From NCBI RefSeq assembly GCF_905220365.1, contig NC_061123.1, forward strand, positions 4,650,001 to 4,714,000: a stretch of DNA of 64,000 nucleotides, in the 5' to 3' direction. The translations under genes were made by a program, and so were the position numbers. Within the stretch, counting starts at the first letter, position 1, and every line of letters begins with the position of its first letter. The notes under the pieces were generated by a model, which did not search any database, had not been told where the DNA came from, and worked only from the letters and a program-made list of their open reading frames with translations. Source of the stretch: Vanessa cardui. Its lineage: Eukaryota > Arthropoda > Insecta > Lepidoptera > Nymphalidae. Below are positions 37,101-49,907 of this stretch, one piece after another.

Positions 37101-40100
37101 ACAAAATGACTATATATGTGTGAACAGCGTATATTTTGTATCTTGTCTATTTTGCTTAACCTTCAGAGAAGAAAGGATGTCTGATAATATGTCAAGAACC
37201 TTAAAGTACTTGTGATTTTACTTAAATGTCATTTTAAAGCCACTGCTATAACTGATATTAAATTTATAAATGACTGGATACCCGTCCTGGTTTCGCACGG
37301 CTACAAGTACGACTGCACAGACCGAAAAGAATACAAAGAAAAATAAATATATATATATTTTTTCTAAGGCTAAGATACTTTGTGGGCGTAAATCAACTAA
37401 CTAAAGTTTCATCACAATCAGATGTATGGTTTATCAGCGTGTAGAGCACAAAACAAAAGAACATTAATTTTTATTTCTACAGATGTAAACAAAGAATACT
37501 CATACTAATAGCCTTTCATAGAGTCAAGGTCTAAATGTTTCGTTAGAAACTAATTATAAAGACTTAAGTATCTTTACTATTAACATCACTGACATTTACG
37601 AAAACGGATACAGGGTTCGTAAGTAGATAATAACGTGTGTGGTACATCGCTAAAATGCTAGTAATCAATTTAAAGGATTATTCGAATGTTGCCTAAAGGC
37701 TGTTTTGCTGAGAAGTTTCGTAAATTATTATTTATCTTCTAAATATATTAATAATAGTTGTATGAATAATAATAATAAGTTAAGAATTCGGCATTATAAA
37801 CAAAGACGCTGCTCTATGACAGAGTCGTGATGTAAACATTTTTTTAAATATTTGGAAAATCGTTTTTATGATTAATTAAATCGTTATCGATTGGTAGATT
37901 TTATTTTATGGAACATTAATTGTAATTAAAATTTGTTATAATTTCTTTATAAACTGGTAGGCCTTAATACTTACTTAATGGTAATCGAGAGTTGGACATT
38001 CAATAACCAGTTTTATATTCACTTTTAAGGCTACCTAATTTCGTATGGTAATTCTCAGCTGTTATTCTGATATATAACATATCATTTGTCTTTATAAGAC
38101 TTTTTTATATGAATATCTGAACAAATATTAACAATACAAGAAAATAAATTAAGATTGTCATTTGTTACAATAATAGTCTAAATTAGAAGTGGGAAATGAT
38201 AGCTTATATCGAAACTGCGAAGTAGAGATAGTTTTAGCGCATGTTATATATTATATGTCTATAAATCTTTAATCTTTTCTGTATTCACTCGTATATTTAT
38301 ACAAAACATTTAATCATTTATTAGTATAATTTCACCTTCTACTATAAACAAATATTTTAATATTATTTTGCAATTTGCTGAGGCGAATAAATTTAAATGT
38401 AATTAATTAAATTTATTAAGCAACAGTATATCATAGTATTAGCGGTTTACTTTGTATATTGTTAAGTAAGTAATGTGTTTTCGTTATAAATGACAATATT
38501 CTTCTTATGTTTTTTTTTTTAAACCCGAGATTCAGATACTCGTAGGTGTAAATCATTTTGCTTTTAACATTGGTAAGTCAATAATTTGATTAAAACATTT
38601 AAGATCAATACATTAAAAATAGCATTAGCTCTCAATTGCCTTAAGTATTGGTCAATAGTATGTACTTCTACAAATAATTATGTATTGCTTTTATATTAAC
38701 AAATAATAAATCGTAATCCGTTTTTTTTAACTATTTGTACTGTTCAGTCAAATAAAGTACCAGATGTACTTCATATTTGTAGAATCTATTTTGTTTTGAG
38801 CTGTAATAAAAAGATAATTTAATTTCAAATCATTTCTTATTAACCAGGAAACTTAAAAAGTTAAAATGAATGTAACTTTTTAAATTGATTGTAGGTATAC
38901 ATTCATAGATTAGTAGATGTATAAAATATTATTTTAAGTATAAATAGGGATAGTTGGTACTATTTTTAGGTAAAGTAAAGTAAGGTAACAGCCTGTACAT
39001 TTCACACTGCTGAGATAAGGCCTCCTCTTCCATTATGGAGAGGGTTTGGAACATATTCCACAACGCTGTTCCAATGCGGGTTGGCTATTTTTAATACATA
39101 AATATTTATAGATTATCCTAATTGTTTTATATTGGTGCGATAAGTTCCGTTTTGTTGAGTTAGTTTTGTGTACAAGGAGAGAGAGGGAGAGAGGGAGAGA
39201 GAGAGATGTTATTTATGTATAAAACTTACGGGTCAAGTCCTCCACCGATGAAATATGCGACGCTGAACAGCAAGTAGGCCAGTGCGAAATACAAAGGCTG
39301 CATTATGTGTAGTAACCGACTTGGATGCGTCGAGAAGACAAGTTCGATGAACATCAGCCCGGAATTGACGCCGTGCAGCATTATATCCAGGATCGGATTT
39401 GGAGCGTAGTTCATTTTTTTCCCAGCTGTAAAAATAGCAATTAAAAATAATTAAAGGAATAAATCAGCTGATATTATATTTGTGTTACAGTTAGATTATA
39501 TTCTGGATAGCATTTCAATTATGCTTTTTATTTGCTTATAAAATTTACGATTACGAGATTCGAAGACAGATAAGAAATCTCTTATAATAAATATTTATAA
39601 TGTAGTAAAAACACATAGTAAACAAAATAGAGCTGAGCTAAGCAGAAGGGGATAAGACACCATCCACACCATATTGAATACACCGGTTCTAGTACGATAA
39701 TAATCCGAGGCGACATCGGGTACGCTCAGTACTCGTTTAAATGGCCTATATTAACGCGGTTTTATCTATAAATATACATTGGGAATTACTAACAAAAAAA
39801 AGATTTTAAATGAACATGGTTATTTTTATTATTAAAGTTACTAATTTCGGGGTATTTACCATGTTTTTTATTTACGAGACAGAGTGAGAGTCTCGTGAAC
39901 AAGACATTCGTTGATAATGTCGAAATAAATAACTTTAATAATAAAAAAAAGTTAATTATTATAGTGCGTAATTAAAGAAACAATACGTACGGCCTCTTAA
40001 AACTGCCCAGTAGAAGAGTGTGATAAGAAATGCCACTGGCACCGTGATGTTGTAGAGCACCCAATATGTTTTTACAGTCCACGGCATTCCCTTGGCCGAA

Positions 40101-42451
40101 TCTGAAAATATAAGAAAATACTCGTTCTATTCACACAATACGTCGACACAATTGCACATCCGATATGCTTAAATTCTTGAACTTTTCAAAAATTGGTTAG
40201 AAACCTACATGTCATGTGAGCGCAGATGTTTTTAGGTCAGCGGTGATTAGAAAATGTTTGTTGCCTTAAAACTAATTATCGTGGTACGTAAGTATGTGTG
40301 TAAATGAAGCGAAGTACACTCATTGGTATGTCACAAGGTCGGTGAACCCATTTGATATAAATAAATAACTAGGAATTTAATTAAAAACCGTATTTTGAAA
40401 CCTATTTAAAAGTATAACTCTACCAAAATAATACATTTTTTTAAATCGATTTTACTTTTTCAAATCAATTAGTTATTCTAGAAGAAAATAGAATATGAAA
40501 ATGATTACTTTTAAAAAAAATATGATGCCAAAAGAATCTCGTAGACAACGCTTATGGAAATAACAATAATAATTCCTTCAAAACAGACAGTGCCAAAATA
40601 ACAGAACAAAAAAGTTAACAACTTAACTGCATGAATATAATATAACTAAATTGAACTAACCGGAAATCATATGTTACTCAGTCTCTGGCTAAAGATATTA
40701 TTTATATTCTTAGAATAAATGAATAATTAAGTTTAAATATACTTTTATAGGAATATATTGCGCTCCCATAAGCACCTGGTATAACATGAATCGAACGATC
40801 ATTTAAACGCTTTAATATAAGGATAACATTTATTTGTTTATTTCAATGCTAGTTTTTCTATCGCACGTATACTCTGTACCGAAAGTCACAACAATTCAAT
40901 TTTCCACAAGGACAAGGTAATCCTCACCTCGATCGCGCCTTATATATGACTTAATTAAACAACATAACAGACATTTCATGACATAGTATAATGTAAGTTT
41001 TGTAATGCATTTTGTTTTATAATTCTATAAAACTTTTTATGAAACTGATCTAGGATTACACAGGATAATAATTTTAAGGACGTGTATTCTTTTTTCTTTG
41101 TTATTAATATATGTATTTAGATAGGTTTATTTAAAAAAAAATATATTTATTTATTCTTTTTGGGTTATAAAGTATTTTAAAAAGAGTATTTATTGAAAAT
41201 AGAGGCACACAGGCAACGTTAGAGTTTCATTATTGCATTAAAGATATATTAAAAAGTATAAGTTAATATTTCGACATAATTATATTCTACGACGATCTTA
41301 GTTGCAAGTTAAGTCATTTATTTTATTGGATTGAATATTTCAGGGTCAGCGACTATTTCGTTTGGAGTCACGATGTTTTAATTATAATAAAAAAATATAC
41401 TTATATAAAACTATTTTTGTCATATGTTTATTTTATGATTACATGGAAATATACATATTCTCTTATTATATTTATTTTCAGTTTATAAGTTAAATTAAAG
41501 ATATTTTTTTATTATCCTCAGCACGATAAAAAAAAATTATTTTTTATTTTATTAACATTGTAATTATATTCATTATTTTGATCAAAATCGTTTAACTATT
41601 TTTTTAATCTGACCTACCTAATAAGGTCACATTTTTGCGTTGTGCATTATAAATCCTATTGCATAGTTAGTAATTAACAATTATTAATAATTAATAGTAC
41701 CGGAAGCAGGTTATTCTTGAGTAATAATAGTGCAGATAATACAATTAAAGCTATATTTATATTCGGTTAAAACAATACTATTATTATATAATATTTAATA
41801 AACGGTAGCAGTATAAATAAACATTCTAATAATGTAAATCAAAGTAATGTAATAAATTAGTACGTTGCTACAAATTAGATTAATGATTTTCTGTATGTTG
41901 CTGCCGGGATTAATGACACTATGTGCCAATCGTTTATATTTCGTGAACAGAATGGGGGCGCGAGCTTGTGCTATTTGTGTTCTGCAAGACTGTTGCTTGA
42001 CACGAGTGATCTTTGATTTGATGAGTTAAACCTATATATTGCAAATTAAACAGGTCACTGTCGAACTTCTAAAATATCTTATTTAAATAACGTTTTAAAT
42101 ATAAATACTTTTTGGTATTTTTTTTAAATATAACTCACCCGATAGACTCTCTCTCTGCTTGTTAACAACGACAAGGATGCCAAAAAGAGACTCGAGGAAA
42201 ATCAGAATAAGTCCCCAATGAGTCATGTACAGTAGGAACTTTTCTCGAGGTCCCCAAAAGTAAACCGTTGACCAGGAAATGATGATGACAGTCCAAAGGA
42301 AAATCGGCACTCGCCAGTACAGCGGCGATATCCTTCGGCTCCAACATCTTCGGAATATTTCTGGCGATTCATTTCCTTCCTTAAGCGATGCGGTACAACA
42401 GGCGTAGAAGTTTGCTGGCGCTTCTTGTTTCCAATTTTGTACCTTTGCCAT
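31189..42451 (-). CDS. rost: Rolling stone-like membrane protein, copy D, with a transposon in intron 3
   Basis: Four exons on the - strand: 42451-42139, 40101-39991, 39425-39230 and 31384-31189 with a TAA stop. Phases 1, 1, 2; 271 aa. Family marks: FLLYMTHWGL in exon 1, PWTVKTYWVLYN and ITLFYW in exon 2, HGVNSGLMF and YFIGGGLDP in exon 3, and NAFIYPVIDWSKP in exon 4. The FYxxxWQ motif is weak here (IFRRCWSRR), and GGTD is GGLD. Exon 3 to exon 4 is paired across about 7.8 kb only because the phase (CC + A) and the family position match and no other candidate exon lies between. That intron carries the antisense pogo-type element at 33775-37002. The - strand AATAAA at 31048-31043 lies 141 nt past the stop. 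Function beyond the family is not shown. Confidence 0.8.
33775..37002 (+). mobile_element. Candidate pogo/Tigger-type DNA transposon
   Basis: Imperfect terminal inverted repeats of 27 bp (33775-33801 and 36976-37002, 23 of 27 matching) start TAAGGTA and end in GCCTA. Between them lie the transposase ORF and repeated AGGCCT-type motifs near both ends (about 33810, 34165, 34181, 34200; 36454, 36484, 36809). A TA target duplication is not clear, and a further AGGCCT motif at 37959 leaves the right boundary open. Inserted in intron 3 of rost-like gene D, opposite strand. Confidence 0.6.
34269..36380 (+). CDS. pogo/Tigger-like DDE transposase with C-terminal PHD-like finger
   Basis: An uninterrupted 703-codon ORF, all domains in frame. 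Residues ~8-55 form a psq/CENP-B-like helix-turn-helix (SEENLKAAV, then YGVPRRTIRNHI). Residues ~110-130 look like a CENP-B second DNA-binding segment (GWFRLFLQRNPNL). Residues ~170-390 are a DDE_1-type catalytic core: NMDEKG gives D177, IFDDAKCHLD gives D283 or D284, and LQPLDK gives D319. Typical relatives read DETG and DGHxSH, so the motifs are variant but the acidic residues are kept. Residues ~400-655 are low-complexity and charged, ending in a Lys-rich tract. Residues 657-703 are a C4HC3 PHD-like finger (WYCLAC, CVGC, WYHEDC, CPNC). A likely 5' UTR intron runs from donor 34080 to acceptor 34253. Whether it is an active transposon or a domesticated gene cannot be decided here. Confidence 0.85.
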   Translation: MSSSKPKRAMWSEENLKAAVNDVSCGRLSSYKASAQYGVPRRTIRNHIKSGILHKSLGRNAIFTKEQEKDFVSRIIKFSEMGIPLTSKMIRIQAFAFCAKYNISNNFNKATGLAGKGWFRLFLQRNPNLAKRKVQLLNPARAQKLNKTIVTHHFNEVRKLYDEFNLHYRPEKIYNMDEKGCRLTLHHQQTVIAQKGVKRVHMIGSEHGENVTVVGCVNAIGNPIPPMILFKGKRKKPEYEDNLPVGSIVHMAPKGSMTTELFIIFIEHLANYKTPGKCLLIFDDAKCHLDFRIAEVAEKHEIVLYCLPSNTTHELQPLDKACYKPFESYWDQEVLQHMYQTRAKNVTKTQFNLILSKVWSKSMTYENITNGFKATGLYPLNAQAIPDSAFAPSILTERRFSKSNSNNSAEPQENFTGSNTNFETDTDSRQSSPIGNIQHLQNLINAESVLPSSPTTPDLRVFSSASPIDHSTPPRINNDDQNCLENIPGPSGLQINHRLVEYSDSTENEQDSISSEDNMYAFINRLIPPRRLRIYTSSDTDKSDVENINPNNVTLPKSDGEDIEDDEPLAKIARLKKTDFQKFMPTPDYSIVKNRPRKKALNYKGQRVTKDLFNTDKEPKKNNSNNKKKGKKPIKKTDKQKRKSLIKTKSTEDREQWYCLACKEERIADMRQCVGCRQWYHEDCVGLTKSDLDAFICPNCQKN
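38968..39085 (-). mobile_element. 3' part of the tRNA-derived SINE, inverted
   Basis: The reverse complement of the 3' half of the 2508-2817 family, starting from a (GTAAA)n tail and ending at 'ccaatgcgggttgg'. The tRNA head is absent. It lies in intron 3 of rost-like gene D, about 140 nt from exon 3. Confidence 0.75.
39176..39206. repeat. (GA)n-rich simple repeat next to exon 3 of gene D
   Basis: About 30 nt of GAGAGAGGGAGA units, ending about 22 nt from the exon 3 donor on the intron side. On the transcript strand this is a CT-rich tract just inside intron 3. Confidence 0.75.
39819..39951. repeat. Imperfect inverted repeat in intron 2 of gene D
   Basis: 'ttatttttattattaaagtt' at the left pairs with 'aactttaataataaa' at the right, extended by the pair TTTCGG/GTCGAAAT, around a ~70-nt loop. 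Possibly a MITE or a chance AT-rich stem. Confidence 0.4.
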
Positions 42452-44247
42452 TTTTTATAAAAAAAAATATTTCACTTGTACTTAAAATTGACGTCTTTAA
42501 TTTATAATAGTCTGTACGTTATATATACTTCTTTGTGTATTATACATCTGTGAACAAATAACAGCCCTATTTATAAAAAGATAAATTATATCAACGTTAA
42601 ATACATACACCTACAATAATCCAACATAACCTTCACCCAAATATATAACTTTGGCTAAGTTGAGTATGTTTTACACTTGAACGACCGTGAAAAATGAATT
42701 ATCGTGTCAGAAAGTCACGTCGTCCAGAGTACCAGGTCCAAGTAAAACGTTTACAGTTCTTATATTTGATAGACTTTGTTGTTGTATGAATTATATATTT
42801 TTGAAAGGTTATTGGAAAAAAACTTGAGCACAAAAATCAAGGCTAACGGCACTGTTGAATTGTTTATACGAAAATTAAAAATCGAACACTATTATTTTAA
42901 TGTTTGCATATGTTTTTAATAAGCGATAACTATTTTGCATGGATAGAAGGAAACGTATTGTTCTCTTTGATATACAAAGAACCTTGTTCTGTATGCATTT
43001 ACATAATCATAAATATATTATTATAATATATCAGTAGTTCCTCACGTAGTTTAGTAGGAAGAAAATATTATTGATATTATTTGTTTTTAGAAATTCTGGT
43101 TTATTCATTGCTCGAAATGATTATATAGTACGATGACTTTGTAGATTGTAGTAATTATTTTCCAAGTTTAGCTCAGAACATAACGATTACAATTAAGTAT
43201 CACAATAAGTTTCGTGTGTTTAATCTAAGTGTAGCGTGCTGGACGCTAGTTTTTAATTAATTGTATTATTAAAATGTATGCGACTGTGGATTTGCCTTTC
43301 ATTATGACTTTAATGCAGTACCTACTTATCTACTAGTTCCTTAATCGTTTTAGGAAATAAGCCGATTAATTCAAAGGCATTTTATATACGTGGTTCATTA
43401 CAAGCTACAGTACGTGCGGGTCAATCTTATAATTGAATTTTGATAGATTAATTCAGCGGATCGAGCTGAAATTTTGCACACGCTTTTGTTTCTAGTGATA
43501 ATCAATTTATAATACTGTTACTTATTTATATTTGTTTTAGAAAATAGTTACTTTTAAAATTTACTGTTTAAGGTGTACGAGTTTAAACAAAAGATTTGTT
43601 TTTGCTTTTATTTCTTATTAAAACCATTTCGTTGTAATTTATTATTCCATTCGACTATTTGCAATTTAAAATCGGTATATTTACAATTATAGCTTGTCAA
43701 TACGGTGAAGTATTATGACGAGTCAAACAACCTTTAAACACGTGATTACAATTAAGGATGGAAAATAACAATTTTAATTTATTAAGCGATAAAAATGAAT
43801 GATTATTAAGTAATAAAAAAAAAACTAAAGATCAATCATTGAACTAAAGTTGTATTTTATTTATTACAGTTTCTTGTTGAGGATGTCCGTTCATCAAATT
43901 TCTTCAATTAACGAGTGATAAGATTTATTTAAATGCCTTTTTATATGATTTCCCTCATTACACATTGCGTGTTCATGTAAAATGTAGGTTGGTTAATTGA
44001 TTCACGGCTATAGAAATCGAGGAAAATGACCTATTACGCTTTGAGGATGCGAGTGTGCAATGAGTTTTGAGTATTCTTACGGATGGAAAATAAATACCAT
44101 TCAAAATTTATACAGAATTACCAAAATATATACACGCGATTTCATAAGTGTGAATGTATATATGTAACATTATTAGTTTTTAACAATCTTTGAGACATAT
44201 ACTGCGTTGTTTTTTATTTATATCTTTTTTATTTATGACACATATAT

Positions 44248-44498
44248 AATAATAATAATAATAATAAATGTTTATTTCATCAATAACCAAGACAGTACAA
44301 TAAAATCTCAAAGGTTGACTTCTTCTTTTGAGTGCCGTGAGCTCCCGTGCCAGAAGAAGTCGCTCTTCCTTAACACATTCACACTTTAATTCAAAGTTAT
44401 AAGATGAAACAAGCTAAGAATTAAGAATTACAAAAATACATATATATATATAATAGCTAAAGGTAGAGCGCGTTCGCGTGTGTGTCTCTCTCTGTATA

Positions 44499-44592
<94 letters not shown>
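44248..44592. repeat. Microsatellites (AAT)n and (TG)n
   Basis: (AAT)n runs at about 44248-44270. A ~90-bp TG tract at 44503-44592 is interrupted once by TATG near 44553 and runs into an AT tract. Open frames across this region (TH or VCVC repeats) are artefacts. Confidence 0.85.
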
Positions 44593-44593
<1 letters not shown>

Positions 44594-44699
44594 TATATAT
44601 ATAAAAAGATATAAATTGTCACTTGTAATTTTAAAAAAATATATGCATATAATCACTTATTTTTATTTAGCTTTATCGTACTTTACAAATATTTGTTTA

Positions 44700-44880
44700 A
44701 CTAGGTTTTACCCGTGGCTTCGCCCACATATTGGAGAGTCGATCGTAGGTTTTAATTATAAAAAATATTGTGTTTGCTTAATAATGAATTTCATCAAATT
44801 CGGTTCATTGGTTTAGTCGTGAAAGCGTAACAGATAGAGAGACACACAGATTTTCTTTTGCATTCATATTATTTGTATGG
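44700..44880 (+). repeat. Lepidopteran interspersed repeat tail
   Basis: It starts ACTAGGTTTTACCCGTGGC and runs through 'cggttcattggtttagtcgt', then 'gaaagcgtaacagatagaga', and ends near 'tatttgtatggat'. I recognise the wording as a very common lepidopteran repeat but cannot name its family with certainty. Confidence 0.6.
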
Positions 44881-46424
44881 ATTATGTACCAAATCCTTGT
44901 TCTAAATATATATTTCAAATCCACTGGCTGATTTGTTTATAATAGATATAAATACTATATGCGCGTTAAATAACGTATACAAGTGTTTTTTGTTCATTCT
45001 ATTTATTTAGGTAAAGCCTGGAAGAATGCCAGAAAAACGCAAAATCAAATGCACCGCATATAAATGTCGTTGGCAAAGTACTAATGATTTGAATGATGCG
45101 ACATATGCATAAGTAACAGCTGGTTTGCTTTAGAAATTAAACTATATCTTTTTTCAATCTGTGTAGGTAATAATAGCCGAATTTTATAATTAAAATATAA
45201 TATCCGCACTGAGATAACACAGACTCATCGGCGAGCTGTTATAGTAATCATTTATAAAAGTATTTTACCTTGGTAACTTATTATCAAAATATATAAATAC
45301 GTTATAAATAATTTTATAAGAAAAAAGTATACACTAAAGTAATATTGAGCGTCACCGTGTGAAAAACGTCAATGTTACTTTAACGAAATATTATTGTTAA
45401 TTATTATTTAAAGGTGAGTATATATATTTTTAAAGGTCGTTAAATTTTAGTAACAATTAACACAAATATTATTAAATCACGATGCATAAAGATTTATAGA
45501 GACTGCAAAAAGTTGAAATTAAATGGAGCTTGTTTGATTTAATCGTTTATATTGCCGGTACTGTGTCAAGTTTTCGGTGATTAATAGCATATGTAGGGCA
45601 TAGCTTACAAGGGCCAAACAATGAAAATTGCTGGCACAGAACATGCAATTTTAAGACAAATATGTAGAATATGTAGTAACCGACACTACGAAATATACAA
45701 AGCAAGAAATGTATCAATGGATAAATTTTCCGAGGGACTATTGTGTTGTTAAACTTAAATCAGATATTTCGATATTTGAATTGAAACAACTCGAGAAAAA
45801 TACGTTAAAAACACATATTATCTAATTGGCCTGTTCTTTAAATAAATATTAATGTTATCTTTTTTTATAATTGTATTTTTTTGCTACTAAGGGAAATCAG
45901 ATAGGTATTTTTTTGCACAGAACATAAATAAAAATGAACGTGCGTCATTCAGTAATTATAATATACCAAAAGCAAAAAATCGTGTGTATTATTTACGGGT
46001 TTTTCTTTTATTTGTTCGATGGAACACACTTTTATATAAATATCCATATGAATAACTTGTATATATGTGTTCAAAAAAATCATATTTAGCCATCGGAAAA
46101 TTTGCAGATTATATAAAAAAATTAAACATATTATTATTATTTAATAAAATTCACTAAATACACTTAATATAGTTCACTAAATACACTTAAGTAGTAGTGC
46201 TGTACATTGTAGCACTAAAATTCAAAACTTAGGTATATTTAAGAAAGCTATTTTTATTTATTTGTTATATATTATTTTATTAGGCTTACCATTTTTTGAA
46301 AACAGAATTTATTAAAACCTTTTTTAATTATTAAAAAATATTTTACAGTCACTTTGATTATTATTGAAATTAAAAAAAAAAACTTATTTTTTTTTAATGC
46401 CGGTGACATACACAAATAATAAAA

Positions 46425-46870
46425 CAAAATCGCGCGCACCGTGCGCACATTCAGCGCGCGAGTGCGACTGACTCTAAAGTCAACACTCTATAGTTCGTGT
46501 ACCAGTGCGAAGATCTAGCAGACGAACTGAGTGTCGGCCATAGGGCTGCCAATTAACACGTAATTATTTTAAATACAAACAAGTGATACGATAATTATTA
46601 AGCATAGATTATATTAACCAATGTAGTCATTTCTTTGTCAAGTAAATATTCAAGTTCAAACAAAAAAAAGGTTAGTTATTCTACTTCTTTTGTTTTAATA
46701 TATATTACTGTTGTGCAAAAATATATACCTAACTAATAGTGTTTCATTCAAATTTGATAGTTGAATGTAAGTTTGATTAATTTATTATTAATAATATAGC
46801 AGCCCTAATCGATAGCGCATGCGTGAGCGACTGTGCGCGGTCTACCGTTGATTCAAGGTCTACGAGAAGA
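46425..46870. other. GC-rich patches with short inverted pair, promoter- or MITE-like
   Basis: GC-rich stretches at 46430-46470 and 46808-46850 stand out from AT-rich DNA. The second contains AGCGCATGCGTGAG, an NRF1-like palindrome. AGGGCTGC near 46540 and its inverse GCAGCCCT near 46800 could be element ends. A donor-like AAG|GTTAGT lies near 46670. No coding frame was found. Confidence 0.3.
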
Positions 46871-47087
46871 AAATTTGCCTTCACGCACCGTCAATCATTC
46901 GGATGCCATCTAAAGTCACTCCCACACTGTTGAGTAACCAAGCGCAGAGTTCTACTTGTCAAAGTTGATTGTGCTTAATATTCAGAAAAGATAGATAAAG
47001 ATCTTTAATTGTAAATTTTAAGGTGTTTATGACGAACTGGGAGGGCATCGCAGATTGACTTTGTATTTTTTAAATGTTTAATACCGT

Positions 47088-47215
47088 AACTACTGAGTTT
47101 CTTGCCGGTTCTTCTCTGTAGAATCTACTTTCCGAACCGGTGGTAGCTTCACTTAATTGTAAAATGACGATTCAAAAGTGCTTGTACAAGCCAAATCAGT
47201 TTATATGTGGTTGGT
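47088..47215 (+). repeat. 3' end of a non-LTR-type element
   Basis: 'gagtttcttgccggttcttc' followed by 'ccgaaccggtggtagcttca' and 'aaaatgacgattcaaaagtg'. It shares the CCGGTT/AACCGG stem with 5101-5240 and 58330-58480 but differs after it, so it is a related family. Confidence 0.65.
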
Positions 47216-48720
47216 TTTGAAACTTGGTATAGGTAAGTCTTGAAAAATAAGTGAAGTAGTTCAACATGGTCATCATCATCACCAGAGATCCCTGGAATAC
47301 AAAGTGCGCCAAAGTTCCCAGTCACCGCCTCCCTTCCAATTCCGTAATTTTGCGCTATTCCACAGGTTGCATGATTACCGGTACCTGTTCGGGGTCGCTA
47401 GTATATTTTAATATAAGGGAAAGGATTTAAATATTCATAATGTAACAGTAGCTACTCTACTATACCTACCAAGGCAAACACTGCACACAAAAGATAAAAT
47501 ATTGTATTTTTCTTAATAATTTTGCCTAGCCATGAATAGCTAGCTCACGAGGATGTATTTCATGAGGTTCCGAGGAAGAAAGGTAGAATGGCTTTTAATT
47601 CCGAGCATTGAAAAGCACGTAAATTAATTTGTTTTCCGATTTTCTTTTGTTATGTAGAAGGGAGATGAAAAAAGAAGTTTTTCTTGTAAGCACTCGTGAA
47701 TTATATAAAACAAAGTCGCATACCTCTGTCTGTTCCTATGTGTGCTTAGATCTTTAAAATTTCGCAACGGATTTTGATGCGTTTTTTTAATAGATAATTA
47801 ATAGAGTGATTCGAGAGGAAGGTTTTTTTATATAATACATGGACAATATATTAAGTAAAGAAACACTGATAAATTTAGAAGTTTCTAATGTGATGTCGTA
47901 AATAAACAAATTCTGTAATACATTAAGTATCAGCATTGCACCCGTGTGAAGCCGGGGCCGATCACTAATATGTGCCTTTTTATTTTCCCTTAACATGTAG
48001 GTATGAATTATATTTTGATTAATAAATTGTTGATAAAGACAAAAGTTATATACCTATAACGAATTGAGTTCAAGAGCGCGTCTTATATGGGTAAATTAGG
48101 TCAAAAACGTAAAAAAATATGTTTAGTTTATAATATTTGCTAGTACTTTGTATTCAAGAAAACATTAAATAAATTTTAAAATTATATTGCATTTATATTT
48201 ACTAGGAAGCAGTACAAATTCTATCGAGTCAAGATTGTGGTCACGACCTTATCCATATAGGTTTTTACACACAGCTAAATAGTGTTTACCAAGTAAAATA
48301 TATAAAAAAAATTATTGTTATTCAAAGTAACATATACACATAAAAAAACAAGCCATTCTATTATTATTTTTTTGTGGTCTTGAAGTGTTCTTGAGCTTAT
48401 ATGTATGCATTATACATTAATTAAATTGTATCCACTAATTTAGCTTTAATTGCATTATTAATCGTGAAAATAATAAATGGTAAACCGTTTTTTGTTTTTA
48501 CTAGCTTTCAACAAAATGCATTGATGATGAAATGGATTTCTTACGTTGAGATTAATCAACTGCTTTTTGTACTTCATAGCTGGTTACAACAGTTTTTGTA
48601 CACAATAATCCCACGACTATGACGCGGTATTTTAAGATGTGAAGATAAAAATGGAAATCATTTTTTATAAAGAAATTGTTCATTTTTTTCGCAATATTTA
48701 ATTTAATATAAACATACATA

Positions 48721-48925
48721 CTTTAAAACAAGAATCATATGTAAACGCCCTTTGAAAAAAAATTAAGCTTCTTTCATAATGTTGTATTTTTTTTACAATT
48801 AAATAAATATATTTATAGGCGCTACTTTAAAACAAGAATCATATGTAAATGCCTTTTGAAAAAATTTAGCCTTTTTCATAATGTTGTATTTTTTAACAAT
48901 TAAATATATTTATAGGCGCTTTCAT
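48721..48925. repeat. Two-copy tandem duplication, ~105-bp unit
   Basis: Both units begin ACTTTAAAACAAGAATCATA and end TTTATAGGCGCT. The copies differ by a few substitutions and small indels in A/T runs. No coding content. Confidence 0.8.
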
Positions 48926-49907
48926 GTTAATATATAGATACTTAGATTTTGCAAAGTTTCGACCCAGTTTACTAAAATGTATAAAGTTTAATGGGAAATA
49001 TAATTGAAGTTATTAAATACGGGATATTTACCTAGTCAATTTAAAATCTAATGTAATTTAACATTTATTTAGTTGTAAATACCCATTAAGGCTCGCCTTA
49101 CTGGGTACCGCTTACTCTTCGTATTTTCTACTGCGTATCAGCAATATTGTTGTTGTAGCTTCGTATTGTTGTGTTCTAGTTTGAAAGATCACGTAGAAGC
49201 TGCCTCAAAGCGTAATTACAGATATGAAATAAAAATATTATTACCAAGTTGGAGGAGCATTGGCGTTGGAAGGATTGGTAATTATTTCTAAGAAAACCAA
49301 TTAAAATATGCGTTAGTGAACTCGAAAAAAATTATTTGACATGTGATGATGACAAAAGAATAAAATTTATAGGTTGCTTTTTGTTTTAGAAATTCATATT
49401 TAGAGGACAACTCTTTTGTTTCACAAAAACTGGCCCTGGTATGGTAGGTAGAAATGTAGAGATGCGTAGAGGTTATCCGATAACAATTATTGAAATTAAC
49501 AAACATTCATATATGAAATTCAATTTTATTATAACGATAAACTTATTAATACCAGATAATACATGGATAATACATAGAATATTATATTAATACTTTGTAC
49601 CAGATTTATAAATAATATTAGAGTAGATTTTATTTTATATAATTGATAATTCACAATTTATTATACGAAGCATTATACAAAACTATTGATTTTACATTAT
49701 TCTTACCTACATAATACGCATACCACAATAATACTACCTGCGTGAAGAACGCATCACAGAGTTTTGCCTAAATATTATATGTAGGCTAGGAACAATAACG
49801 CTATTTCTAAAAATCACAATAAACATACTGAGTATGAAATTATACGTTAATTATTTAATGCTAAATAATTTTACTATATTTGGTAAAATACTTTGATATA
49901 ATTCTTT

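Noticed and set aside
44414..44816. Open frames rich in Thr-His or Val-Cys
   Set aside because: They translate the TG/CA microsatellite.
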